A stretch of DNA of 5,009 bases, from NCBI GenBank assembly GCA_021154065.1, contig JAJKJG010000387.1, positions 1-5,009 of the forward strand, given 5' to 3'. Each line of letters begins with the position of its first letter. Positions within the stretch are counted from its first letter, which is position 1. Positions 1 to 5,009 of the stretch are shown piece after piece. This stretch comes from Methylobacterium sp. (GTDB lineage: Bacteria; Pseudomonadota; Alphaproteobacteria; Rhizobiales; Beijerinckiaceae). Position numbers and translations under genes: made by a program. A model generated the notes under the pieces. That model did no database searches and was not told the DNA's origin. It saw nothing but the letters and a program-made list of their open reading frames with translations.

Positions 1-2007
1 GGCTCGTTCCATCCGCACGGCAACGCCGCGATCTACGACGCGCTCGTGAGCCTGGCGCAGGATTTCGCGCAGCGCTATCCGCTCGTCGACGGGCAGGGCA
101 ATTTCGGCAACATCGACGGCGACAACCCCGCCGCCCAGCGCTACACCGAAGCGCGCATGACCGAGGTCGCGCGGCTCCTCCTCGAAGGCCTCGAGGAGGA
201 CGCGGTCGATTTCCGCCCGAATTACGACGGCCAGGAGGAGGAGCCGGTCGTGCTCCCGGCGGCCTTCCCGAACCTCCTCGCCAACGGCTCGCAGGGGATC
301 GCGGTCGGCATGGCGACGTCGATCCCGCCGCACAACGCCGCCGAGCTGTGCGACGCGGCGCTCTACCTGATCTCGCATCCGAAGGCGACGACCGAGCAGC
401 TCCTCAACTTCGTGCCCGGGCCCGATTTCCCGACCGGCGGCGTCATCGTCGAGCCGAAGGCGTCGATCGCCGAGGCCTACCGCACCGGACGCGGTTCGTT
501 CCGGGTGCGGGCGCGCTGGGCCAAGGAGGCGAGCGGCCGCGGCACCTGGAACATCGTCGTCACCGAGATCCCGTACGGGCTGCCGAAGGCGCGGCTGATC
601 GAGAAGATGGCCGAGCTCCTCGCCGAGCGGAAGCTGCCGCTGCTTGCCGACGTGCGCGACGAGTCGACCGAGGACGTGCGCATCGTGCTCGAGCCGCGCG
701 CCCGCACCGTCGATCCGGTCGTGCTGATGGAATCGCTGTTCCGGCTCACCGAGCTCGAGAGCCGCATTCCGCTTAACGTCAACGTGCTCTCGGGCGGCAA
801 GGTGCCGAAGGTGCTCGGCCTCGCCGAATGCCTGCGCGAATGGCTCGACCATCGCCGCGAGGTGCTGATCCGGCGCTCGCGCCACCGCCTCGCCGCGATC
901 GACAAGCGCCTCGAGATCCTGCGCGGCCTCTTGATCGTCTATCTCGACCTCGACCGGGTCATCAAGATCATCCGCGAGAAGGACGAGCCGAAGCAGGAGC
1001 TGATGCGCGTCTTCCGCCTCACCGAGATGCAGGCGAACGCGATCCTCGATACGCGGCTGCGCAGCCTGCGCAAGCTCGAGGAGATGGAGCTGAAGCGCGA
1101 GCTGGAAGAGCTCACGAAGGAGAAGGAGCAGGTCGAGGAGCTCCTCGCCTCGCCGGCGACACAGTGGAAGACCGTCGCCTGGCAGGTCCGCGAGGTGAAG
1201 AAGACCTTCGGGCCGGACACGCCGCTCGGGCGCCGCCGCTCCACCTTCGAGGAGGCGCCGGACACCTCCGAGATCGATTTCGCCGAGGCGATGGTCGAGC
1301 GCGAGCCGATCACCGTGATCGTGTCGCAGAAGGGCTGGATCCGCGCCTTGAAGGGCCACGTCGCCGACCTTTCGGGCGTCCAGTTCAAGGGCGACGACGG
1401 GCTCAAAACCTCGTTCTTCACCGAGACCACGGCAAAGCTCCTCGTCGTCGCCTCGAACGGCAAGGTGTTCACGGTCGAGGCCGCGAAGCTGCCCGGCGGG
1501 CGCGGCTTCGGCGATCCGATCCGCCTCATGGTCGATTTCGACGACGGCGCCGACATCGTCGCGGCCGTCCCCTACCGGCCTGGCATGAAGCTGCTGCTCG
1601 CGAGCTCGGAAGGGCGCGGCTTCATTGTCCCGGCGGACGACGCGATCGCCAACACCCGCAAAGGCCGCAACGTCATGAGCGTCGACGGCAAGGCGCGGCT
1701 CGCGGTCGCGGTCGAGGCCGCCGGCGACCACGTCGCGATCGTCGGCGAGAACCGCAAGCTCCTGCTCTTTCCGGTGGAGCAGCTGCCGGAAATGGTCCGC
1801 GGCAAGGGCGTGCGCCTGCAGCGCTACCGCGACGGCGGCGTCTCCGACGCCAAGGTCTTTGCCTTGAAGGACGGCCTGACGTGGAAGGATACGTCCGGCC
1901 GCACCTGGACCATCGAGGCCGCCGACCTCAAGGACTGGCTCGGCAATCGCGCCGAGGCCGGGAGGCTGCCGATGAAAGGGTTCCCGAAGAACAACAAGTT
2001 CGGGTGA
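1..2007 (+). CDS. parC: DNA topoisomerase IV subunit A (ParC), 5'-truncated by window edge
   Basis: ParC is the DNA-cleaving subunit of topoisomerase IV, which with ParE decatenates daughter chromosomes and relaxes supercoils in the cytoplasm using ATP. The frame is open from base 1, and 668 residues are present. By alignment from memory to E. coli ParC (752 aa), about 70-80 N-terminal residues lie outside the window; the GTG at 46 is internal. Visible in order are the HPHG quinolone-region motif (residues 4-7 here), the active-site tyrosine in RYTEAR (codon 142-144), the [18 protein letters not shown] segment (residues 95-112), a long charged coiled coil with the [15 protein letters not shown] motif (about 300-400), and from about 437 a C-terminal beta-pinwheel with degenerate repeats. 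No canonical GyrA box was seen, and the ending [20 protein letters not shown] suits ParC rather than GyrA. Residues equivalent to E. coli 79, 80 and 84 are Asn, Ala and Asp. The stop overlaps the next gene by 4 bases. Confidence 0.97.
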   Translation, partial: GSFHPHGNAAIYDALVSLAQDFAQRYPLVDGQGNFGNIDGDNPAAQRYTEARMTEVARLLLEGLEEDAVDFRPNYDGQEEEPVVLPAAFPNLLANGSQGIAVGMATSIPPHNAAELCDAALYLISHPKATTEQLLNFVPGPDFPTGGVIVEPKASIAEAYRTGRGSFRVRARWAKEASGRGTWNIVVTEIPYGLPKARLIEKMAELLAERKLPLLADVRDESTEDVRIVLEPRARTVDPVVLMESLFRLTELESRIPLNVNVLSGGKVPKVLGLAECLREWLDHRREVLIRRSRHRLAAIDKRLEILRGLLIVYLDLDRVIKIIREKDEPKQELMRVFRLTEMQANAILDTRLRSLRKLEEMELKRELEELTKEKEQVEELLASPATQWKTVAWQVREVKKTFGPDTPLGRRRSTFEEAPDTSEIDFAEAMVEREPITVIVSQKGWIRALKGHVADLSGVQFKGDDGLKTSFFTETTAKLLVVASNGKVFTVEAAKLPGGRGFGDPIRLMVDFDDGADIVAAVPYRPGMKLLLASSEGRGFIVPADDAIANTRKGRNVMSVDGKARLAVAVEAAGDHVAIVGENRKLLLFPVEQLPEMVRGKGVRLQRYRDGGVSDAKVFALKDGLTWKDTSGRTWTIEAADLKDWLGNRAEAGRLPMKGFPKNNKFG

Positions 2008-2249
2008 GCGGGGTGACGGAGGTCGATCCAGAGGGCTCAGCCCGCAAGCTCAGAGCGAAGCGGACGAACGAGCATCTCAAGCTCATTGCCTCCTCCCTCA
2101 ACACGCTCTCGCTCGCGGTTGTCGGTGCCGCATTCGTGATTCCGGGTGTCACCTCGCTCGAGAACGTGCGCTGGATTTGGATTCCAGTTGGGATCGTCCT
2201 ACATCTCATCGCGCATCTCCCGTTGCGCCTCCTCAAGAGCGAGGATTGA
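2004..2249 (+). CDS. Small two-helix membrane protein, function unknown (81 aa)
   Basis: I do not recognise a named family. The frame starts at GTG 2004, overlapping the parC stop as GTGA; an in-frame GTG at 2013 is an alternative. Neither has a strong Shine-Dalgarno sequence, so translation probably depends on ribosomes ending parC. The product has a basic N-terminus (R14, K15, R17, K19, R20), a hydrophobic helix at about 29-49, a short linker with GVTSLENVR, a second helix at about 57-74 rich in Trp, Ile and Leu with two histidines (HLIAH), and a short tail with R75 and K78. Charge distribution predicts both ends in the cytoplasm. GC is 149 of 246 bases (61%) by hand count, lower than most of the flanking sequence. 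The protein-like hydrophobic pattern, tight packing behind parC and the next gene starting one base after its stop support a real gene. The same frame runs further upstream inside parC, but that part is an Arg/Ala/Pro-rich shadow. Confidence 0.65.
   Translation: MSGVTEVDPEGSARKLRAKRTNEHLKLIASSLNTLSLAVVGAAFVIPGVTSLENVRWIWIPVGIVLHLIAHLPLRLLKSED
2241..2244 (+). promoter_or_regulatory. Ribosome binding site deciding the start of the 42-aa gene
   Basis: GAGG lies 6 bases before the ATG at 2251, within the last codons of the 81-aa gene. It supports the short 42-residue reading over the longer frame and suggests coupled translation. Confidence 0.55.
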
Positions 2250-2250
2250 A

Positions 2251-2379
2251 ATGACGGAAAAGGAGTGGATCGTCTGGGGGGTCCCTGCGACGGCGCTGGT
2301 CATCGCGGGCCTTCTTCTCCTGCTTGCATGGGTGATTTCGCGCGACTTCGATCGCCGCTACGGCCGCGGACCGGAGTGA
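2251..2379 (+). CDS. Very small single-pass membrane protein, function unknown (42 aa)
   Basis: The ATG at 2251 lies one base after the stop of the preceding gene and has GAGG at 2241-2244 with a 6-base spacer, a good ribosome binding site. This favours it over the longer open frame from 2146, whose first 35 codons overlap the previous gene and look like shadow sequence. The peptide has an acidic and polar N-terminus (MTEKE), one strongly hydrophobic helix at about residues 7-29 with a run of five leucines, and a basic, Arg-rich tail (R31, R35, R36, R39). The charge pattern predicts the N-terminus outside and the C-terminus in the cytoplasm. It is probably the last gene of the parC transcript. 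It could partner the preceding small membrane protein, but that is inference from adjacency only. I do not recognise a family, and at this length a chance frame cannot be ruled out. Confidence 0.55.
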   Translation: MTEKEWIVWGVPATALVIAGLLLLLAWVISRDFDRRYGRGPE

Positions 2380-2399
2380 GCGCTTAAGCCCCCGGCCGC

Positions 2400-3146
2400 C
2401 TACTCCACCCGCGCCCAGCCCTGCGGCATGAGCCGCTCCTGCGGGCGGAAGCGGGCCTTGTAGTCCATCTTCGGCGAGCCATCGACCCAGTAGCCGAGAT
2501 AGAGATAGGGCAGGCCCATCGCCCGGGCGCGGGTGATGTGGTCGAGGATCATGAAGGTGCCGAGGCTGCGGTGGTCCTCCTCGGGATCGTAGAAGGAGTA
2601 GACCATCGAGAGGCCGTCGCCGAGCACGTCGGTGAGGCACACGGCGAGGACGTCGCCGCGGCCGCGGCCGTTGATCGCCGTGTCCGGCCCGCGCCGGCGG
2701 TATTCGACGACCCGGGTCTCGACGTGGCTGTCCTCGACCATCATCGCGTAGTCGAGCACCGTCATGTCGACCATGCCGCCGTCGGCATGGCGCGAATCGA
2801 GATAGCGGCGGAAGAGCGAGTACTGGTCCGAGGACGGGCGGTTCGGCGCCGCGCCGCCGACGAGGTCGCGGTTCAGGCGCAAGACCCGGCGCATGTTGCC
2901 CGAGGGCTCGAACTCATCGACCACCACCCGGACCGAGACGCAGGCGCGGCAAGCCTCGCAGGCGGGGCGATAGGCGATGGTTTGCGAGCGCCGGAAACCG
3001 CCTTGCGTCAGGATCTCGTTCATCTCCCGGGCGCGCTTGCCGACGATATGCGTGAACACCTTGCGCTCCTCCTTGCCCGGCAGGTAGGGGCAGGGGGATG
3101 GCGCCGTCAGGTAGAACTGGGGCGTATCGCGGGGGTGACTCGTCAC
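2400..3146 (-). CDS. bpt: Aspartate/glutamate leucyltransferase (aminoacyl-tRNA-protein transferase Bpt)
   Basis: Bpt is a cytoplasmic enzyme that transfers leucine from leucyl-tRNA to proteins with N-terminal Asp or Glu, creating a primary destabilising residue recognised by ClpS and degraded by ClpAP (N-degron pathway, EC 2.3.2.29). The 248-residue length fits the family. The N-terminal domain carries [20 protein letters not shown] (7-26), the [13 protein letters not shown] block (49-61) and the cysteine cluster C63, C66, C69. The C-terminal GNAT-like domain (about 103-235) carries [11 protein letters not shown] and [20 protein letters not shown]. The start is a GTG at 3146 placing THPRDTPQ-type residues at the N-terminus as is usual; only a weak purine-rich stretch (GAGAAAG) precedes it. 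Older annotations call alphaproteobacterial members arginyltransferase (ate); sequence alone cannot fix amino-acid specificity, but bacterial proteins of this form are expected to be Bpt. It is the last gene of the minus-strand group, 98 bases behind the RDD gene. Confidence 0.95.
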   Translation of the reverse strand: MTSHPRDTPQFYLTAPSPCPYLPGKEERKVFTHIVGKRAREMNEILTQGGFRRSQTIAYRPACEACRACVSVRVVVDEFEPSGNMRRVLRLNRDLVGGAAPNRPSSDQYSLFRRYLDSRHADGGMVDMTVLDYAMMVEDSHVETRVVEYRRRGPDTAINGRGRGDVLAVCLTDVLGDGLSMVYSFYDPEEDHRSLGTFMILDHITRARAMGLPYLYLGYWVDGSPKMDYKARFRPQERLMPQGWARVE

Positions 3147-3194
3147 GCGCTTTCTCTGCTGCGGCAGCGTTGGGCAAAGCGGACCGCCGCCGTA

Positions 3195-3222
3195 AACGTA
3201 GCACTGCGCCAGACGGTCTCAA
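3195..3222 (-). promoter_or_regulatory. Possible sigma-70-type promoter for bpt
   Basis: In the 98-base gap between the RDD gene and bpt, the minus strand reads TTGAGA (3222-3217), a 16-base spacer and TACGTT (3200-3195), about 50 bases ahead of the bpt GTG. The -35 box differs from TTGACA at one base; the -10 box matches TATAAT at only the first, second and last positions. The rest of the gap holds no gene. A short GCGCC/GGCGC inverted repeat sits right after the RDD stop without a T-tract. The promoter call rests on motif resemblance alone. Confidence 0.35.
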
Positions 3223-3244
3223 GCACTTCCGGCGCCGCAGGCGC

Positions 3245-3727
3245 TCAGGCGGCGCGGGCCAGCACGATGCCGACGAGAAGGTCGTGGCCGAGCCGCCGGT
3301 CCGGGCGCAGGAACCCGAGCGCGACGTCGACCAGCCACAGGATGAAGGTCGTGGCGGCGACGTAGAACAAAAGCGCGTGCACGGCGGCGGTGAGGCGGTC
3401 GACCGGGCCGCCGGTCGCGGCGTCCATGGCCCGAACCCCCATCATGCGCATGCCGATCGTCGCCTGATGCGGGCCGCCGAGCGTGATCGCGCTGTAGATG
3501 ATGCCGGTGAACGGCAGCACCGCGAACAAGCTCCAGCCGAGGCCGAGCGTCAGGAGCCCGATAAAGCCGATGAACAGCGCGAGGATCAGCGCCAGGAAGC
3601 CGATCATGACGAGGTCGACGAGATAGCCGAACATCCGGCGGCCGAGCACGCCCTCGGTCGTCACCGCCGGCACCCAGCCGCCGGCGGGCGGCATCGAGTT
3701 CGGCCGCGTGTCGTATCCGTTCGCCAT
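3245..3727 (-). CDS. RDD family integral membrane protein (160 aa)
   Basis: RDD proteins are small inner-membrane proteins named for conserved Arg and Asp residues; their role is mostly unknown, with transport proposed for some. The start is ATG 3727, preceded by GAAAGG with a 7-base spacer; a TTG five codons upstream lies across the ilvA stop and is unlikely. After a Pro/Gly-rich cytoplasmic N-terminus come GRR followed by FGYLVD at the mouth of helix 1 (R30, R31, D38; helix about 33-56), helix 2 (about 57-83), the cytoplasmic signature HQATIGMRMMGVR (about 87-99), helix 3 (about 119-139), and the closing RRLGHDLLVG motif with D149. All family hallmarks are present and the length is normal. 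It lies 11 bases after the upstream threonine ammonia-lyase gene, so the two are almost certainly in one operon. Its substrate or partner cannot be inferred from the sequence. Confidence 0.9.
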   Translation of the reverse strand: MANGYDTRPNSMPPAGGWVPAVTTEGVLGRRMFGYLVDLVMIGFLALILALFIGFIGLLTLGLGWSLFAVLPFTGIIYSAITLGGPHQATIGMRMMGVRAMDAATGGPVDRLTAAVHALLFYVAATTFILWLVDVALGFLRPDRRLGHDLLVGIVLARAA

Positions 3728-3734
3728 GGCGAAG

Positions 3735-3740
3735 CCTTTC
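3735..3740 (-). promoter_or_regulatory. Ribosome binding site of the RDD gene, overlapping the ilvA stop
   Basis: The minus strand reads GAAAGG 7 bases before the ATG at 3727. Its first two bases are the last two of the ilvA TGA, so ribosomes finishing ilvA end on the RDD initiation site, suggesting translational coupling. Confidence 0.75.
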
Positions 3741-4980
3741 AATAGGCGGTCTCGGAGAGGCCGCGGTGATCGATGCGCTGCGGGTCGAGCCCGTCGTCGG
3801 TGAGCGCCGCGAGGATCTCGGCGGTATGCCCGGCGCCGCGGGTCTCGATCGTCACGTCGATCGTGACCCCCTTTGCCGGCACGTCGAGGAACAGGCGGCC
3901 ATGCGAGACCTCGAGGATATTCGCGCCGAGCGCGCCGAGCCGGCTCGCGACGCGGCCGAGGAAGCCCGGCCGGTCATGCGAGGTGATGCGGAACGAGGCG
4001 ATCCGGTCCTCCCGTTCGAGCTCGCGGACCATGACGGAGGCGAGAAGCCGCGCGTCGATGTTGCCGCCGCAGAGGACAAGGCCGACCCTGCGTCCACGGA
4101 AGAGATCGGGTCTCGCGAGCATCGCCGCAAGGCCGGCGGCGCCAGCGCCCTCGGCCATCGTGCGCTGAAGCGTCGCGTAGGCGTTGACGGCGCGCTCGAT
4201 CGTCGCCTCCTCGACGAGGACGATGTCGTCGACGAGAGCGCGCACGACCGGGAGGGTCAGCTCGCCGACGGTCTTGACCGCAATGCCCTCCGCAAGCGTC
4301 GCGCCGCCGATCGGCCGCGTCTCGCCGCGGATGAGATTGAAGAAGGAGGGATAGAGCGTCGCCTCGACGCCGATTATCTCGATCGTCGGGTGCAGGGCCT
4401 TGGCGGCGACAGCGATGCCCGAGATCAGGCCGCCGCCGCCGATCGGCACCACGAGCTGGTCGAGATCCGCGCTGTCGGCGAGAATTTCGAGGGCGACGGT
4501 GCCCTGGCCGGCCATGACCAGGGCATCGTCGTAGGGGTGGACGAAGGCGAGGCCTTCGCTCTTCGCGATGGCATGCGCCCGCTCGCCCGACTCGGCGAGG
4601 CCCTCGCCCTCGAGGACCACGGTGGCGCCATGGGCGCGCGTGCTTTCGACCTTCACGAGCGGCGTCAGGGCCGGCATGACGATCGTCGCCGGGATGCCGA
4701 GGCGCTTGGCGTGGTAGGCGACCGCCTGGGCGTGATTGCCGGCCGACATGGCGATGACGCCGCGCCGGCGCTCCTCCGGCCGAAGACTCGCGAGCTTGTT
4801 GACCGCGCCGCGCTCCTTGAAGGCGCCGGTCGGGTGCATGTTCTCGTGCTTCACGAACACCGTCGCGCCGGTGATCTCGGACAGCCGCGGGGCCGAGACG
4901 AGCGGCGTGCGCAGGACGTGGCCGGCGATCGTCGCGGCGGCGCGCCGGACATCCTCGACGTCGATCGCAAAGCGGCCCAT
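3739..4980 (-). CDS. ilvA: Threonine ammonia-lyase (threonine dehydratase), single-ACT medium form
   Basis: This cytoplasmic PLP enzyme deaminates L-threonine to 2-oxobutanoate, the first step to isoleucine, and may also act on serine. The ATG at 4980 is chosen because GAGGGA sits 7 bases upstream; a TTG five codons earlier has no such support. The 413 residues hold a fold-type II PLP domain (about 1-320) with PLP-binding Lys55 in TGAFKERGA (codon 4816-4818), the SAGNHAQ substrate loop (79-85), the GGGGL phosphate loop (181-185), EGAGAAG (277-283) and CGGN (304-307). One C-terminal ACT domain (about 329-405, SHDRPGFLGRVASRLGALGA) suggests allosteric control by an amino acid. The architecture lies between E. 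coli TdcB (about 329 aa, no ACT) and E. coli IlvA (514 aa, two ACT-like modules), so biosynthetic versus catabolic use is unresolved. It is the first gene of the minus-strand group seen here; its promoter would lie beyond the right edge. Confidence 0.94.
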   Translation of the reverse strand: MGRFAIDVEDVRRAAATIAGHVLRTPLVSAPRLSEITGATVFVKHENMHPTGAFKERGAVNKLASLRPEERRRGVIAMSAGNHAQAVAYHAKRLGIPATIVMPALTPLVKVESTRAHGATVVLEGEGLAESGERAHAIAKSEGLAFVHPYDDALVMAGQGTVALEILADSADLDQLVVPIGGGGLISGIAVAAKALHPTIEIIGVEATLYPSFFNLIRGETRPIGGATLAEGIAVKTVGELTLPVVRALVDDIVLVEEATIERAVNAYATLQRTMAEGAGAAGLAAMLARPDLFRGRRVGLVLCGGNIDARLLASVMVRELEREDRIASFRITSHDRPGFLGRVASRLGALGANILEVSHGRLFLDVPAKGVTIDVTIETRGAGHTAEILAALTDDGLDPQRIDHRGLSETAY

Positions 4981-4987
4981 GGCGCGG

Positions 4988-4993
4988 TCCCTC
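4988..4993 (-). promoter_or_regulatory. Ribosome binding site of ilvA
   Basis: The minus strand reads GAGGGA with a 7-base spacer to the ATG at 4980. This strong site fixes the start and excludes the TTG at 4995, which is almost adjacent to it. Only 29 bases upstream of the ATG are visible, and no promoter can be identified in them. Confidence 0.8.
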
Positions 4994-5009
4994 AAACCTG
5001 GCGCGGCCC

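Noticed and set aside
477..1805. Minus-strand open frames opposite parC (477-905, 939-1556, 1572-1805)
   Set aside because: Ser/Arg-rich antisense shadows of a clearly coding parC; no recognisable motif.
828..2003. Long open frame on the plus strand inside parC, continuous with the 81-aa gene
   Set aside because: The translation is Arg/Ala/Pro-rich low-complexity sequence typical of an out-of-frame reading of a GC-rich gene; only the part from 2004 on changes to a protein-like composition.
2004..2379. Small membrane-protein pair as a toxin-antitoxin module
   Set aside because: Both products look like membrane peptides; there is no DNA-binding or RNA-antitoxin signature, and both are packed behind a housekeeping gene rather than being self-contained.
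2361..2398. Two CGGCCG copies (2361-2366 and 2393-2398) as a terminator stem
   Set aside because: The 6-base stem does not extend in either direction, the loop would be 26 bases, and no T-tract follows on either strand.
3232..3244. GCGCC-TGC-GGCGC hairpin after the RDD stop as an intrinsic terminator
   Set aside because: The stem is only 5 bases with a 3-base loop and is followed by CCGGAAG rather than a T-tract; such repeats are common in GC-rich DNA.
2538..3745. Plus-strand open frames of 275 and 215 codons opposite bpt and the RDD gene
   Set aside because: The sequences are Ala/Arg/Asp/His-rich shadows, while the minus strand carries two recognisable families with all their motifs.
3773..4168. 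Plus-strand open frame opposite ilvA
   Set aside because: Ser/Arg/Pro-rich antisense reading of the ACT and PLP domains with no motif and no ribosome binding site context.

Overview
The window looks like ordinary chromosomal core DNA from a high-GC alphaproteobacterium, most likely of the Hyphomicrobiales (Rhizobiales). The reasons are the style of the ParC, Bpt and RDD proteins, a GC content near two thirds in samples counted by hand, and the grouping of parC, an aminoacyl-tRNA-protein transferase, an RDD protein and a threonine ammonia-lyase. That grouping is, from memory, common in this order. The assignment is inference from protein character, not from a database search.

Layout. On the plus strand, positions 1-2007 hold most of parC (topoisomerase IV subunit A), cut at its 5' end by the window edge. 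Two very small membrane-protein genes follow it tightly: an 81-residue two-helix protein (2004-2249, overlapping the parC stop by 4 bases) and a 42-residue single-helix protein (2251-2379). On the minus strand, reading from right to left, are a threonine ammonia-lyase with a C-terminal ACT domain (4980 to 3739), an RDD-family membrane protein (3727 to 3245) and Bpt, the aspartate/glutamate leucyltransferase of the N-degron pathway (3146 to 2400). The two gene groups converge, with only 20 bases between their stop codons and no clear terminator.

How the genes work together. The ilvA and RDD genes are 11 bases apart, and the RDD ribosome binding site overlaps the ilvA stop codon, so they are very probably co-transcribed and translationally coupled. 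Bpt follows after a 98-base gap that contains a possible promoter, so it may be read from the same message, from its own promoter, or from both. The products have unrelated roles (DNA decatenation, amino-acid metabolism, membrane function, protein turnover), and I see no shared pathway.

I found no RNA gene, mobile element, CRISPR array or phage signature, and no convincing new multi-gene system. The least explained part is the pair of small membrane-protein genes behind parC. At least the first has clearly lower GC than its surroundings.
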